This document shows positions 53,740-64,000 of a stretch of DNA of 64,000 nucleotides, piece after piece. Each line of letters begins with the position of its first letter. The first letter of the stretch is position 1. The notes beneath the pieces were generated by a model, which was given only the letters and a program-made list of their open reading frames with translations, was not told the origin of the DNA and did not search any database. This DNA is from Mangrovibacter plantisponsor (lineage in GTDB: Bacteria > Pseudomonadota > Gammaproteobacteria > Enterobacterales > Enterobacteriaceae): assembly GCF_003182475.1 (NCBI RefSeq), contig NZ_QGTS01000006.1:62001-126000 (forward strand), written 5' to 3'. The position numbers were made by a program, and so were the translations under genes.

Positions 53740-54822
53740 TTAACGCACCTTAAGCGTAGCCAGCCCAATCAGGACCAGCATCAGCGAGATAATCCAGAAG
53801 CGCACAATAACGCGCGGTTCTGGCCAGCCTTTTAATTCATAGTGATGGTGGATAGGCGCCATACGGAAAATGCGCTGACCGCGCAGTTTAAACGACCCAA
53901 CCTGTAAGATGACCGACAGTGTCTCCACCACAAACACACCACCCATAATCACCAGCAAGAACTCCTGGCGCAGCAATACGGCAATCACGCCAAGTGCTCC
54001 ACCCAGTGCCAGAGAACCCACGTCGCCCATAAAAACCTGAGCCGGATAGGTGTTAAACCACAAGAAGCCCAAACCGGCCCCAACAATTGCAGTACACACG
54101 ATAACCAGCTCACCAGCGTGGCGCAGGTAAGGAATATGCAGGTAGTTAGCGAAATTCATGTTACCCGTAGCCCAGGCCACTAACGCAAAACCTGCAGCAA
54201 CAAACACGGTGGGCATAATGGCCAGGCCATCCAGGCCATCGGTCAGGTTAACGGCGTTACCCGTACCGACAATCACAAAATACGCCAGCACAACGTAGAA
54301 CAGACCAAGCTGTGGCATGATGTCTTTAAAGAAAGGCACCACCAGTTGGGTGGCTGGAGTACCATGGCCTGCCGCGTATAACCCGAAAGCAACACCCAGA
54401 GAAATCACCGACATCCAGAAATATTTCCAGCGCGCAACCAGCCCTTTGGTATCTTTGCGTACGACTTTGCGGTAATCATCGACAAACCCGACAATGCCAA
54501 AACCCACCAGCACGGTTAACACGCACCAGACATACGGGTTTGACGGGTATGCCCATAATAAAACTGAAACCACAATGGCAGTCAGAATCATGATGCCGCC
54601 CATGGTGGGGGTACCACGTTTGCTGAAATGGCTTTCCGGGCCATCGTTACGCACAACCTGGCCAAACGACAACTGTTGCAGACGGGCAATCATACGTGGC
54701 CCCATCCACAAGGAGATAAACAACGCGGTCAACAGGCTCACGATGGCGCGGAACGTCAAATATGAGAAGACGTTAAAACCGGAATAATATTTGACCAAAT
54801 GCTCGGCCAGCCAGACTAGCAT
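53740..54822 (-). CDS. mraY: Phospho-N-acetylmuramoyl-pentapeptide transferase
   Basis: MraY attaches phospho-MurNAc-pentapeptide to undecaprenyl phosphate, making lipid I. The 360-residue protein has ten membrane helices, the FVDDYRKV aspartates (about 115-122), [10 protein letters not shown] and [13 protein letters not shown]. Its start overlaps murF by seven bases. Confidence 0.98.
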   Translation of the reverse strand: MLVWLAEHLVKYYSGFNVFSYLTFRAIVSLLTALFISLWMGPRMIARLQQLSFGQVVRNDGPESHFSKRGTPTMGGIMILTAIVVSVLLWAYPSNPYVWCVLTVLVGFGIVGFVDDYRKVVRKDTKGLVARWKYFWMSVISLGVAFGLYAAGHGTPATQLVVPFFKDIMPQLGLFYVVLAYFVIVGTGNAVNLTDGLDGLAIMPTVFVAAGFALVAWATGNMNFANYLHIPYLRHAGELVIVCTAIVGAGLGFLWFNTYPAQVFMGDVGSLALGGALGVIAVLLRQEFLLVIMGGVFVVETLSVILQVGSFKLRGQRIFRMAPIHHHYELKGWPEPRVIVRFWIISLMLVLIGLATLKVR

Positions 54823-56174
54823 GTCCTGTTCTCCTGTAATGCATGTACCACCTCTTCCATGGCAGAACTTCGTGACCCTTTCACTAGCATTGTTATTGTT
54901 GAGTTTTGCGCCACTAATTCACGTAACCGTTCAATTAATAACGTTTTATTGCTGTAATGTTCACCCACACCGCTGGCTGAACTGATTAAATGACTCAGGC
55001 TTCCCACACTCAGGACTTTATCAAGCCCTGCAGCCTTCGCTGCCTCACCGATTTGGCGATGGCACGCTTGTGCTTCATCACCCAGTTCAGCCATATCACC
55101 TACAACCAGTACCCGGTAACCCGGCATTTCAGACAATACGCTCACCGCAGCAGTCATCGACCCCACATTGGCGTTATAGCTATCGTCCAACAATAACTGG
55201 GTTGCTGATAAAGCAATGGGGAATAAACGCCCCGGAACAGCCTGTAATTCTGCAAGACCAGCTTTCACCGCGCTCAACGGTGCACCAACTGCCATAGACA
55301 ACGCCGTTGCAGCCAGGGCATTAGCAATGTTATGACGCCCAGGTAAGGGCAACACCACTTCACATTCACCTTCAGGGGTACACAGTGTGAAAACTGTACC
55401 CTGCGTGGTTATCCGCACATCACGCGCCAGAAAATCACTGCCGGGTTGTTCCGGTGAAAAACGCCAAATTTTGCGTTCACCAATCACTGCCTGCCAGCGA
55501 GGTAAGTCATTGTTATCTGCATTCACAATGGCAATACCGTTGGGTAACAGCCCGCCAAAAATCTCACCTTTGGCTTTTGCCACCCCTGCCAGCGAGCCAA
55601 AACCTTCCAGGTGCGCCGCTGCCAGGTTATTAACCAGTGCAGCTTCTGGTTGAGTCAGGCTAACGGTCCAGGCGATTTCACCCTGGTGATTAGCACCCAG
55701 CTCAATCACGGCATATTGATACTCTGGCGTCAGACGCAGCAGCGTCATGGGAACACCAATATCATTATTAAGATTGCCTGCGGTGTAGAGGGTGTTTCCA
55801 CAACGCCCAAGAATGGCCGCTGTCATCTCTTTAACCGAGGTTTTGCCCGAAGAACCCGTCAGCGCAACGACTCTCGCTGGCACCTGCTGGCGCACCCATG
55901 CACCCAGTTGCCCAAACGCAATACGAGTGTCTTCCACTACCAGTTGAGGAATATCCAGAGGTAACTGGCGGCTGACCAGTAATGCACTGGCACCACCATC
56001 AATGGCTTTCTGCGCGAAGTCATGAGCGTCAAAACGTTCACCTTTCAGGGCAACGAACAGACAGCCAGAAGTTAATTTGCGTGTATCTGTGGTGACATCA
56101 TTAATTTGGCAGTTGGCACCAATATGTTGCCCGTTGAGGACTAATGCCAGTTGCTCAAGCGTTACCGGGATCAT
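54816..56174 (-). CDS. murF: UDP-MurNAc-tripeptide-D-alanyl-D-alanine ligase
   Basis: MurF adds D-Ala-D-Ala to UDP-MurNAc-tripeptide. The 452-residue protein has [11 protein letters not shown] (about 107-117), the [10 protein letters not shown] segment and a C-terminal [14 protein letters not shown] motif. Its substrate dipeptide must come from a Ddl enzyme; the linked ddlB is only a remnant here. Start overlaps murE by four bases. Confidence 0.98.
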   Translation of the reverse strand: MIPVTLEQLALVLNGQHIGANCQINDVTTDTRKLTSGCLFVALKGERFDAHDFAQKAIDGGASALLVSRQLPLDIPQLVVEDTRIAFGQLGAWVRQQVPARVVALTGSSGKTSVKEMTAAILGRCGNTLYTAGNLNNDIGVPMTLLRLTPEYQYAVIELGANHQGEIAWTVSLTQPEAALVNNLAAAHLEGFGSLAGVAKAKGEIFGGLLPNGIAIVNADNNDLPRWQAVIGERKIWRFSPEQPGSDFLARDVRITTQGTVFTLCTPEGECEVVLPLPGRHNIANALAATALSMAVGAPLSAVKAGLAELQAVPGRLFPIALSATQLLLDDSYNANVGSMTAAVSVLSEMPGYRVLVVGDMAELGDEAQACHRQIGEAAKAAGLDKVLSVGSLSHLISSASGVGEHYSNKTLLIERLRELVAQNSTITMLVKGSRSSAMEEVVHALQENRTC

Positions 56175-57658
56175 GCGACCACCCCCAGTAAACGAGCTGC
56201 TGTTACGCGGTCAGAGTAATCCAGGCGGCGCGTACCAACGATTTGGTAATCCTCATGGCCTTTGCCTGCCAGTAACACCACATCACCGGGTTGAGCCTGC
56301 ATAATGACACTGGTCACAGCCTCAGCACGCCCCGGCATAACACGGGCACGCCCGGCATCCAGCATCCCGGCGAGAATATCGTCAATAATGGCGCCTGGCT
56401 CTTCAGTACGGGGATTGTCGTCAGTCACAACAGCCACATCCGCAAACTCTTCAGCAATAGCACCCATCAGTGGGCGCTTACCTTTATCACGGTCGCCGCC
56501 ACACCCGAAAACGCACCACAGCTTACCCGGGCAGTGCAAACGCGCTGCCATCAGGGCTTTTTCCAGAGCATCAGGGGTATGTGCGTAGTCAACCACAACG
56601 GTTGGTTTACCGGGCGCGCTGAAAACTTCCATACGGCCGCACACCGGTTGTAACTGAGAGGCCGTCGCCATAATTGATTCAAAGGCATAGCCTTGTGACA
56701 GCAACGTAGCCAAAGCGAGTAATAAATTACTCACGTTGAAGGCGCCCATCAGCCCGCTTTCTATCTCGCCATTTCCCCAGGAAGAAGCGAACTGAATTGT
56801 CGCGCCACGGTCGTGATAAGACACATGAGTCGCTTTCAGCCAGCGATTATGGTTGTCTGGATTGAGCGGAGTATCAACGGCAACAGCCACGGCATCAGGG
56901 AGTTTTTCCAGCCAGCGGCGGCCTACTTCGTCGTCCGCATTAATGATGGCGACACCACACTGGTGTTCAGAAAACAGCAACCATTTTGCCGCTTCGTAAT
57001 GTGCCATATCACCATGGTAATCAAGGTGATCACGGCTAAGATTAGTGAACACAGAGGCTGCAAATTTAACCGCTGCGACCCGGTGCTGAACCAGTCCATG
57101 GGAAGAGACCTCCATGGCAGCAAAGTTGGCGCCCTGCTCAACAAAGCCAGATAACATATGCTGAACATCAACCGCGGAGCCAGTGGTATTCGCCGTTGGA
57201 GCCACGCTCCCCAGCAAACCGTTACCGACAGTGCCCATCACGGCGCTGACGTCACCCAAAATCTGTGCCCACTGAGCAAGCAACTGCGTAGTGGTGGTTT
57301 TACCATTAGTTCCGGTTACGCCCACCAGACGTAATGAATGAGAGGGTTCATGGTAAAAACGCCCCGCTAGTGCGGATAAACGCTGGTCCAGTTGGCTAAG
57401 ATAAACCACCGGAACACCATGCATTTCACGGATTTCACCGTCTGCAGCTTCACCATCTGCTTCCGCTACTACGGCAGCAACACCTTGCGCTATCGCCTGC
57501 GGGATATACCGACGCCCGTCCGCCTGATGACCGACCACCGCCACAAAAAGATCCCCTGCGGCAGCCCCACGGCTGTCGAGTGTCATCTCTCGCAGTGCTC
57601 GCGCCGGTGCCTCTGGCACCCACGGCACGAGAAGGTCGCGCAAATTACGATCTGCCAC
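56171..57658 (-). CDS. murE: UDP-MurNAc-dipeptide-2,6-diaminopimelate ligase
   Basis: MurE adds meso-diaminopimelate to the peptide stem. The 495-residue protein has [11 protein letters not shown] (about 116-126) and the DDNPRTEEP motif that selects diaminopimelate over lysine. It overlaps ftsI by 14 bases at its start, as usual in the dcw cluster. Confidence 0.98.
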   Translation of the reverse strand: MADRNLRDLLVPWVPEAPARALREMTLDSRGAAAGDLFVAVVGHQADGRRYIPQAIAQGVAAVVAEADGEAADGEIREMHGVPVVYLSQLDQRLSALAGRFYHEPSHSLRLVGVTGTNGKTTTTQLLAQWAQILGDVSAVMGTVGNGLLGSVAPTANTTGSAVDVQHMLSGFVEQGANFAAMEVSSHGLVQHRVAAVKFAASVFTNLSRDHLDYHGDMAHYEAAKWLLFSEHQCGVAIINADDEVGRRWLEKLPDAVAVAVDTPLNPDNHNRWLKATHVSYHDRGATIQFASSWGNGEIESGLMGAFNVSNLLLALATLLSQGYAFESIMATASQLQPVCGRMEVFSAPGKPTVVVDYAHTPDALEKALMAARLHCPGKLWCVFGCGGDRDKGKRPLMGAIAEEFADVAVVTDDNPRTEEPGAIIDDILAGMLDAGRARVMPGRAEAVTSVIMQAQPGDVVLLAGKGHEDYQIVGTRRLDYSDRVTAARLLGVVA

Positions 57659-59411
57659 CTGTACCCTCTTTCTGATTAATTACAAAATCGTTTTTATCTC
57701 CCGTAGGGAGCGCATCCGGTTCAACATTCATGGTGCGCAGAACGCCACCCATAATTGCTCCGAAAACTGGCGCTGACACGGCACCACCATAATACTTACC
57801 TGCCTGCGGGTCGTTTATCACCACTACCAGAGCGAAACGCGGGTTACTGGCGGGTGCGACACCGGCGGTGTAAGCAATATATTTGTTGATATAACGGCCA
57901 TCAGGGCCGACTTTTTTCGCCGTCCCCGTTTTAATGGCAATACGATAGCCTTTGATTGCGGCCTTCACGCCACCCCCGCCTGGGAGGGCGACACTTTCCA
58001 TCATGTGGACCACTGTGCGCACAGTTGCCTCAGAGAACACGCGCTCTCCAGGTACCGGAGGGTCAACTTTCGTGATAGAAAGCGGCCGATAAATGCCAAA
58101 GCTGCCAATGGTTGCGTAGACTCGCGCTAACTGTAACGGTGTTACCATTAGCCCGTAGCCGAAAGAAAAGGTGGCCCTCTCTATGTCAGACCACCGTTGT
58201 TTTGTTGGAAATAAGCCACTGCGTTCTCCGACCAACCCCAAATTGGTCGATTTCCCCAGCCCAAAACGTGAGTAAGTATCTACTAACGCTGAGGACGGCA
58301 TCGCTAACGCCAGCCGGGATACGCCAACGTTACTCGACTTCTGCAAAATCCCCGTTACGGTCAGTTCGCTGTAACGGCCTACATCTTTAATTTCGTGGCC
58401 ATTGATGAAGTAAGGAACCGTGTTAAGCACACTGTTTTCCTGAACCACACCCCGCTGTAAAGCGGTCATGACCACCATAGGTTTTACAGTTGAACCAGGC
58501 TCAAAAACGTCAGTAATCGTGCGGTTACGCATGACATCTTTGGGTGTGCCTGTCAGGTTGTTCGGGTTATAGGACGGGCTGTTCGCCATTGCCAGAACTT
58601 CACCAGTGTTAACATCCACCAGTACCGCACTACCAGACTCAGCTTTGTTGAACGCAACAGCGTTATTCAGTTCGCGATACACCAGTGCCTGCAGGCGCTC
58701 ATCAATGCTTAAAGCCAGGTTATGAGCGGCCTGGCTGTCTGTAGAGGAAATGTCTTCAATCACGCGGCCGTAGCGGTCTTTACGCACCACCCGCTCACCG
58801 GGCTGCCCGGTAAGCCATTTATCGAAGCTTTTTTCGATCCCTTCAATGCCCTGGCTGTCAATATTAGTGAAACCAATTAAGTGAGCAGTCACTTCGCCTG
58901 AGGGATAATAACGGCGGGATTCTTCCCGCAAGTGAATGCCTGGAAGTTTCAACTTTTTGATGTAGTCGGCAATATCAGGGTTGACCTGACGAGCCAGATA
59001 AATAAAACGGCCTCGTGGGTTTGCATTAACCCGCGAAGCCATTTGGTCGAGCGGCATTTTTAATGCGTCAGCCAGCGCTTTCCAGCGCGAATCCAGAGTA
59101 ACGCCACCCGCTTCATGTAGTTCTTTCGGGTCTGCCCAAATTGCTTTTACCGGCACACTGACTGCCAGCGGGCGGCCTTCGCGGTCGGTAATCATGCCGC
59201 GCGACGTGGAGACTTCCTGTACACGCAGGGAACGCATGTCCCCCTGGCGTACCAGCATATCGGGATTGACCACCTGTAACCAGGCAACACGGCCTAACAG
59301 AAAAGCGAGCGCCATCAGAATGCAGCCGCAAAGCAACGCAAAACGCCAACTTACGAAGTTGGCTTGTTCTTCCTGACGTTTCGATTTAAGCGATTTATTC
59401 GCTGCTTTCAT
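57645..59411 (-). CDS. ftsI: Division-specific transpeptidase FtsI (PBP3)
   Basis: FtsI cross-links septal peptidoglycan and is the target of aztreonam and cephalexin. The 588-residue class B penicillin-binding protein has one N-terminal membrane helix, the pedestal domain, and active-site motifs STVK (in [10 protein letters not shown], near 307), SSN, and KTGT. It is the E. coli length. It lies 13 bases after ftsL. Confidence 0.98.
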   Translation of the reverse strand: MKAANKSLKSKRQEEQANFVSWRFALLCGCILMALAFLLGRVAWLQVVNPDMLVRQGDMRSLRVQEVSTSRGMITDREGRPLAVSVPVKAIWADPKELHEAGGVTLDSRWKALADALKMPLDQMASRVNANPRGRFIYLARQVNPDIADYIKKLKLPGIHLREESRRYYPSGEVTAHLIGFTNIDSQGIEGIEKSFDKWLTGQPGERVVRKDRYGRVIEDISSTDSQAAHNLALSIDERLQALVYRELNNAVAFNKAESGSAVLVDVNTGEVLAMANSPSYNPNNLTGTPKDVMRNRTITDVFEPGSTVKPMVVMTALQRGVVQENSVLNTVPYFINGHEIKDVGRYSELTVTGILQKSSNVGVSRLALAMPSSALVDTYSRFGLGKSTNLGLVGERSGLFPTKQRWSDIERATFSFGYGLMVTPLQLARVYATIGSFGIYRPLSITKVDPPVPGERVFSEATVRTVVHMMESVALPGGGGVKAAIKGYRIAIKTGTAKKVGPDGRYINKYIAYTAGVAPASNPRFALVVVINDPQAGKYYGGAVSAPVFGAIMGGVLRTMNVEPDALPTGDKNDFVINQKEGTGGRS

Positions 59412-59424
59412 CGTTGCCGGTCCC

Positions 59425-59787
59425 TTATTGCTGCACTACGATATTTTCTTGTGAAGGATCAACATGCTGCATCTTGAGCTTATCAGTTGCGATACGCTCA
59501 ACACGGCTGTGATCACCGAGTGCGTTCTCTTCCAGGATGAGATTTCGCCATTCTATATCCAGCGCATCGCGTTCAACCACCAGTTGCTCGCGCTGCGCAG
59601 TCAGTAAACGGGTGTAGTGCACGGTAGTGACGACCATCACCGCAGACACCACAATCGCGACAAACAAAATCAGCGGCAGTTTCCCAAAGCGCAGAATATC
59701 TCCGCCGATGATTCCCGGCAGAGAGTGGCGCTCATTACTGCCAAGCGCCGTCATTTTGCTTAAGGTTTCTGTCACGCGATTAATCAT
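59425..59787 (-). CDS. ftsL: Cell division protein FtsL
   Basis: FtsL forms the FtsQLB complex that activates FtsWI. The 120-residue protein has a cytoplasmic N-terminus, one membrane helix (about 38-58), and a periplasmic coiled coil ([15 protein letters not shown] onward). The ATG at 59787 (MINRVTETL) is chosen from the family; upstream in-frame residues belong to the rsmH overlap. Its start overlaps the rsmH stop by eight bases. Confidence 0.97.
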   Translation of the reverse strand: MINRVTETLSKMTALGSNERHSLPGIIGGDILRFGKLPLILFVAIVVSAVMVVTTVHYTRLLTAQREQLVVERDALDIEWRNLILEENALGDHSRVERIATDKLKMQHVDPSQENIVVQQ

Positions 59788-60724
59788 TCGCGCTCCTTTG
59801 GGCAATACGCAGTACAGAGCTACGTGCCCGCGGGTTGTCCGCCACTTCGTCCTCGCCAGGCATTAGTTTTCCTAACGCTTTGAGCTGCCTGCCACCTAAA
59901 GCACGCAGTTGTGCCTCAGTCATTGGCAACCCTGCAGGTACTTGTGGCCCACGGCTTTGCTCACGCATAAACCGTTTAACCAGCCGGTCTTCAAGGGAGT
60001 GGAAGCTAATCACAGATAAGCGCCCATCTGGCGCTAAAACCGTGACAGCGCCTTTCAGCGCCTGCTCTATTTCTTCGAGTTCACTGTTAACCCAAATGCG
60101 CACGGCCTGAAACGTCCGGGTAGCCGGATGTTTAAATTTGTCTTTCACCGGTGTTGCGGCTGCAACAACCTCAGCCAGTTCTTTAGTGCGCGTCATCGGC
60201 GCTTCTTTATTGCGCTCAACAATTGCTCTGGCAATACGCTTTGCAAAGCGCTCTTCACCATAGGTTTTCAGTACCCAGGCAATATCCTGTTCTTCAGCGC
60301 TTAGCAGCCATTCCGCCGCAGACTGACCACGCGTTGGGTCCATCCGCATATCCAGCGGCCCGTCACGCATAAACGAGAAGCCCCGTTCAGGGTCATCGAG
60401 CTGTGGAGAGGAAACACCAAGATCAAGCAGGATCCCGTCAATTTTACCGGTAAGCCCCAGCTCTTCGACATAATCCGCAAGGTGAGAAAACGGTCCATGA
60501 ACAATGGAAAAGCGCGCATCATTGATCTGGCTGGCGGCTTCGATCGCCTGCGGATCACGGTCGATAGCCAGCAGTCGCCCCTCTGCCCCTAACTTAGACA
60601 GAATCAGACGAGAATGCCCCCCGCGGCCGAAGGTGCCATCAATGTAGATGCCATCCTGACGAATGTTTAACCCATTTACCGCTTCGTCAAGCAGCACTGT
60701 TGTATGTTTATAACTTTCCATCAT
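59780..60724 (-). CDS. rsmH: 16S rRNA (cytosine(1402)-N4)-methyltransferase
   Basis: RsmH methylates C1402 of 16S rRNA. The 314-residue protein has the S-adenosylmethionine loop GTFGRGGHS (about 30-38), [20 protein letters not shown] and [11 protein letters not shown]. It directly follows mraZ with no gap and overlaps ftsL. Confidence 0.98.
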   Translation of the reverse strand: MMESYKHTTVLLDEAVNGLNIRQDGIYIDGTFGRGGHSRLILSKLGAEGRLLAIDRDPQAIEAASQINDARFSIVHGPFSHLADYVEELGLTGKIDGILLDLGVSSPQLDDPERGFSFMRDGPLDMRMDPTRGQSAAEWLLSAEEQDIAWVLKTYGEERFAKRIARAIVERNKEAPMTRTKELAEVVAAATPVKDKFKHPATRTFQAVRIWVNSELEEIEQALKGAVTVLAPDGRLSVISFHSLEDRLVKRFMREQSRGPQVPAGLPMTEAQLRALGGRQLKALGKLMPGEDEVADNPRARSSVLRIAQRSAND

Positions 60725-61183
60725 TTAGAGAGACAAATCCTGCAGTCTTTCGGACAATGTGCCTGACGAAGACCGCTCAGCGTCAATGTCCTCCTTAACT
60801 TGTTGATACCAGGTTGCTTCATCCCACAGCTCAAACTTATTGAACTGCCCAACCAGCATCACTTCTTTTGTTAGCCCGGCATGCTGACGCAGCACCGGCG
60901 CTAACAGTAATCTTCCTGCGTTGTCCATCTGGCATTCACTGGCATGCCCCAACAGTAAGCGTTGCACCCGACGTTCGTCAGGGTTCATCCCGGATAAACG
61001 CGCCAGTTTCTGCTCAATGACTTCCCACTCAGGCAAGGTATAAAGCAGCAAACATGGGTTGTGGATATCAATGGTGCAAACCATCTGCCCTGCAGCCAGT
61101 TCGAGCAGCTTTTCGCGATAGCGGGTCGGGACGGATAATCGCCCTTTGCTATCGAGATTAACTACCGTCGCACCACGGAACAT
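60725..61183 (-). CDS. mraZ: Transcriptional regulator MraZ
   Basis: MraZ is a ring-forming DNA-binding protein that represses the dcw promoter in front of its own gene. The 152-residue protein has two AbrB-like SpoVT domains, with [13 protein letters not shown] (about 9-22) and [13 protein letters not shown] (about 85-98). It is the first gene of the dcw cluster; three MraZ-type repeats lie upstream. Confidence 0.97.
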   Translation of the reverse strand: MFRGATVVNLDSKGRLSVPTRYREKLLELAAGQMVCTIDIHNPCLLLYTLPEWEVIEQKLARLSGMNPDERRVQRLLLGHASECQMDNAGRLLLAPVLRQHAGLTKEVMLVGQFNKFELWDEATWYQQVKEDIDAERSSSGTLSERLQDLSL

Positions 61184-61211
61184 ATCGAGTCGCCCCTTAA
61201 ATTACCTTTTT

Positions 61212-61236
61212 CACCACTTTGTTCCACAAATTCCCA
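61212..61236 (-). promoter_or_regulatory. MraZ-binding repeats
   Basis: On the minus strand TGGGA, TGGAA and TGGTG occur 10 bases apart (61232-61236, 61222-61226, 61212-61216), ahead of mraZ. E. coli MraZ binds three TGGG-type direct repeats with this spacing. Here only the first keeps TGGG; the other two have lost one G. Confidence 0.75.
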
Positions 61237-61725
61237 CTATAAGGAGTTTACGGAGCAGAGGAAAAGCTTGTCAAGCCAGCGCCAGTGCCGACCAGACGAA
61301 ACATTTCGCCAAAAACAGTGAATAAAGAGGATATGGAGTAAAAGGCTGTGACGGTGACACGAAATAACGTTATGAATATTTGTAAGAAAAGTGACAAATA
61401 TACATGCAGAACGTTAACACCAACAAATACAACCAAATTGCAAAATAAACTATTCAGTTTGCGACTCGGGCGGCATTTTACGGCAAATAGCGGGAGGTTA
61501 ACAGCAGGAGTTAAGTGCCACGGAGTAAAAAAAACGCCCCCAAAACGGCATAAAAACGCTGATGGAATAATCCTATACATTCAGCAAGCGAAACTGCTGT
61601 AACAAATTAATACAATATCAATATTCGGATTGTTCCAAAACGGCCTGAGAAAAAAATGAATAACAAAAGCAGGACTAAGAGTTTTCTTATAATAAGAGCA
61701 ACCTGCACGGCTGCTCTTTTTTTGA
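61237..61725. other. mraZ-cra intergenic region
   Basis: About 490 bases with no supported gene. It should hold the dcw promoter. A hairpin at 61694-61718 (AAGAGCA/TGCTCTT) has its T7 run on the plus strand; on the minus strand only weak T content follows. It may still end cra transcription. An 84-codon plus-strand frame (61348-61602) has no recognisable product. Confidence 0.5.
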
Positions 61726-62730
61726 TTAGTAACGGCTAAGGCTGCCACGGCGATAGAGATTACGGCGAATGCGTGTTAAACCGGGCTTCGGTTTACGCGG
61801 TTCATCCAGGCTCGCCAGTACCAATTCAAGCACACGCTCTGCCACATCACGATGGCGCTGTGCAACAGCCAGTACCGGGCATTGCAGGAAATCCAGCAGT
61901 TCGTTATCGCCAAATGTAGCAATAGCGAGGTCTGAAGGGAGCTTTCCTTCCCGGCGTAACGTCACATCCATGACGCCTTGCAGAAGCGCAAATGAAGTCG
62001 TGAACAAAGCTTCCGGCATATCATGGGTTTCCAGCCATTTCTCAAAGAGTTGCGCGGCATTATCCCGTTCATAGCTATCGGCATACAGAAAATCGACCTG
62101 CCGGGGGTCATCCGCCCAGGCAGTACGAAACCCCTGCTCGCGCAAGAAGCTGACGGATAACTCCGGCAGAGCGCCAAGATAAAGCACTTTGTTAGCCGGA
62201 AACTTACGTAATTCACGCGCCAGCATTTCGGCATCATCCTGGTCGGCACCAACAACGCTGGTGAAGTGTTCACGATCAAGAGCCCGGTCCAGTGCCACAA
62301 TGGGGAAATCACTGTTTACCCAACGCTGGTAAAAAGGGTGTTCTGGCGGTAAAGAGGTCGAGACGATAATGGCGTCAACTTGCCGTTGCAGTAAGTGTTC
62401 AATACAACGCATTTCGTTGTCAGGCTGGTCTTCTGAGCAAGCGATAAGCAATTGATAACCACGCTGGCGCGCCTGGCGCTCAAGATAGTTGGCAATGCGC
62501 GTGTAACTGGTGTTTTCCAGGTCAGGAATCACCAGGCCAATAGAACGGGTTCGCCCCGCCCGCAAACCTGCAGCAACCGCATTAGGGTGGTAATTATATT
62601 CCCTGACCACTGCCATCACTTTCTCAACAGTTTTTTCACTCACCCGATACTGGCGAGCCTTACCATTGATGACATAGCTTGCAGTGGTACGTGACACACC
62701 CGCAAGGCGTGCAATTTCGTCCAGTTTCAC
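61726..62730 (-). CDS. cra: Catabolite repressor-activator Cra (FruR)
   Basis: Cra is a LacI-type regulator of carbon flow released by fructose-1-phosphate. The 334-residue protein has the N-terminal helix-turn-helix ([20 protein letters not shown]), hinge, and the periplasmic-binding-protein-like core. The start is GTG at 62730, as in E. coli. It lies upstream of mraZ and downstream of ilvIH, all on the minus strand. Confidence 0.97.
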   Translation of the reverse strand: MKLDEIARLAGVSRTTASYVINGKARQYRVSEKTVEKVMAVVREYNYHPNAVAAGLRAGRTRSIGLVIPDLENTSYTRIANYLERQARQRGYQLLIACSEDQPDNEMRCIEHLLQRQVDAIIVSTSLPPEHPFYQRWVNSDFPIVALDRALDREHFTSVVGADQDDAEMLARELRKFPANKVLYLGALPELSVSFLREQGFRTAWADDPRQVDFLYADSYERDNAAQLFEKWLETHDMPEALFTTSFALLQGVMDVTLRREGKLPSDLAIATFGDNELLDFLQCPVLAVAQRHRDVAERVLELVLASLDEPRKPKPGLTRIRRNLYRRGSLSRY

Positions 62731-62972
62731 TCTTGCCCCTTAACGATTTAGATACTTCAACACCCTGAAACCTGAATAACATGGGTGAGATCTCACCACC
62801 AGCAATCCGCACAGAACAACCGAACCTGCAACAGTGATTGTACCTGCCAGACGGCCTGATACGGCAATATCACACCGAATTCAGGGTTATAGATTAATCC
62901 TGTTAAGGTTGCACGCACAATAATAACACCTTTAATTGTTTTTCTGGCTCACATTCCTGTGTTAAAAAAATG
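62731..62972 (-). promoter_or_regulatory. cra upstream region
   Basis: No gene supported. It should hold the cra promoter and leader. E. coli has a short leader peptide (FruL) here; I find no convincing match. Confidence 0.4.
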
Positions 62973-62997
62973 AAAAACCCGGCACTCAGGCCGGGTT
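62973..62997 (-). terminator. ilvH: Terminator of ilvIH
   Basis: A 7-bp perfect stem AACCCGG/CCGGGTT with an 8-base loop on the minus strand is followed by TTTC and a T-rich tail, 22 bases after the ilvH stop. Confidence 0.9.
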
Positions 62998-63018
62998 ACA
63001 GTGACGATATCAGCCACA

Positions 63019-63510
63019 TTAGCGCATGATTTTATCACCGCGCGATAAGCCTACTACCCCCGAGCGCACAACCTCGACGATTTTTGCCACATCACGGATA
63101 GTGGCGAGAAATGCGTCCAGCTTATCACTGGTACCAGCAAGCTGGACGGTGTACAACGACGGCGTGACATCAATAATTTGACCACGGAAGATTTCTGCAC
63201 TGCGCTTCACCTCTTCACGCCCATAGCCTGTCGCCTGCACTTTCACCAGCATAATTTCGCGTTCAACACAGGGCCCCTGGCTCAATTCGTTGACCCGCAA
63301 AACATCAATGAGCTTGTGCAATTGCTTTTCAATTTGCTCAAGGACTTTTTCATCACCCACCGTTTGAATGGTCATACGGGACAATGTCGGGTCTTCAGTT
63401 GGCGCGACGGTCAGGCTTTCGATGTTATAGCCACGTTGGGAAAATAGCCCAATAACTCGTGACAGTGCACCGGATTCATTTTCAAGTAATACAGATATGA
63501 TGCGGCGCAT
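63019..63510 (-). CDS. ilvH: Acetolactate synthase III small subunit
   Basis: IlvH is the regulatory subunit of acetohydroxyacid synthase III and confers valine inhibition. The 163-residue protein has an N-terminal ACT domain ([26 protein letters not shown]) and a second C-terminal domain. The ATG at 63510 gives MRRIISVLL, the family start, two bases after the ilvI stop. Confidence 0.97.
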   Translation of the reverse strand: MRRIISVLLENESGALSRVIGLFSQRGYNIESLTVAPTEDPTLSRMTIQTVGDEKVLEQIEKQLHKLIDVLRVNELSQGPCVEREIMLVKVQATGYGREEVKRSAEIFRGQIIDVTPSLYTVQLAGTSDKLDAFLATIRDVAKIVEVVRSGVVGLSRGDKIMR

Positions 63511-63512
63511 AA

Positions 63513-64000
63513 TCAGGTTCTCTCCGTTTTGCTCAACCACATTTCATCCATGCCACCACCGCGGATCTGCATTGGGTAAACGTGTTCTGTTCCATCGACG
63601 GTAACATCGACAAAGACCAGCCGGCCTTGTTGTACATGCTCCAGCGCCACCTGAAGTTGACTGGTCAGTTCTTCGGGTTTGGTTATCTGAATACCAATAT
63701 GCCCATAAGCCTCCGCCAGGCGAACAAAGTCAGGCAAAGATGCCATATAAGACTGGGAATGGCGCCCGGAATAAATCATATCCTGCCACTGTTTAACCAT
63801 ACCCAAAAAGCGGTTGTTCAGGTTAACAACTAACACCGGCAAATTGTATTGCAGCGCAGTAGACAGCTCCTGGATGTTCATCTGGATACTGCCGTCACCC
63901 GTGATACACACCACGGTTTCATCGGGCAAAGCCATCTTCACTCCCAGGGCCGCGGGTAAACCAAACCCCATGGTCCCCAACCCACCAGAGTTAATCCAGC
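63513..64000 (-). CDS. ilvI: Acetolactate synthase III large subunit, C-terminal part
   Basis: IlvI condenses pyruvate with pyruvate or 2-oxobutyrate, starting valine, leucine and isoleucine synthesis. The open frame runs to the right edge of the window (the missing residues lie beyond 64000). The visible 162 residues include the thiamine diphosphate motif GDGSIQMN...VVNLNN and match the end of IlvI, including [23 protein letters not shown]-type residues at the stop. Confidence 0.96.
   Translation of the reverse strand, partial: WINSGGLGTMGFGLPAALGVKMALPDETVVCITGDGSIQMNIQELSTALQYNLPVLVVNLNNRFLGMVKQWQDMIYSGRHSQSYMASLPDFVRLAEAYGHIGIQITKPEELTSQLQVALEHVQQGRLVFVDVTVDGTEHVYPMQIRGGGMDEMWLSKTERT

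Noticed and set aside
61348-61602. Plus-strand 84-codon frame in the mraZ-cra gap
   Set aside because: Weak start context, no family resemblance and no coding signature; it may only be background in AT-rich intergenic DNA.

Overview
The window is a contiguous chromosomal segment of a member of the Enterobacteriaceae. Nearly every gene is a close homologue of the Escherichia coli 2-3 minute region and lies in the same relative order, running from sfsA (partial, left edge) to ilvI (partial, right edge). I cannot name the genus from sequence alone. There are no tRNA or rRNA genes, insertion sequences, prophage genes or CRISPR arrays.

Left third (1-16.7 kb): sfsA end, dksA-gluQ, pcnB-folK (with a conserved AUU start for pcnB), panBC and panD (pantothenate), the PTS IIA-like yadI, the yadGH ABC exporter, can (carbonic anhydrase), hpt, gcd (PQQ glucose dehydrogenase), cueO (copper oxidase with a MerR-type promoter), yacC, speED (spermidine) and yacL.

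Middle (16.8-40.5 kb): acnB, lpd, aceF, aceE and pdhR form the aconitase and pyruvate dehydrogenase block with a perfect PdhR operator. aroP follows. A two-gene sugar cassette (GPH-type symporter plus GH43 arabinofuranosidase-like hydrolase) sits between aroP and ampE and is not at this place in E. coli K-12. Then come ampED, nadC, ppdD-hofBC (type IV pilus-like), guaC, coaE-zapD-yacG and mutT.

Right third (40.5-64 kb): secM-secA-mutT and the division and cell wall (dcw) cluster, all on the minus strand: mraZ, rsmH, ftsL, ftsI, murE, murF, mraY, murD, ftsW, murG, murC, [ddlB remnant], ftsQ, ftsA, ftsZ, lpxC. Upstream of it are cra and ilvIH.

The most notable observation is in the dcw cluster. 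ddlB (D-Ala-D-Ala ligase, about 306 residues in E. coli) is gone, but a 39-codon in-frame remnant remains between murC and ftsQ. It keeps the first and last codons of ddlB, its start overlap with murC and its stop next to the ftsQ start. The remnant cannot be a ligase. It may serve as a translational relay from murC to ftsQ, and its loss of the ddlB body would also have removed the ftsQAZ promoters that lie inside ddlB in E. coli.
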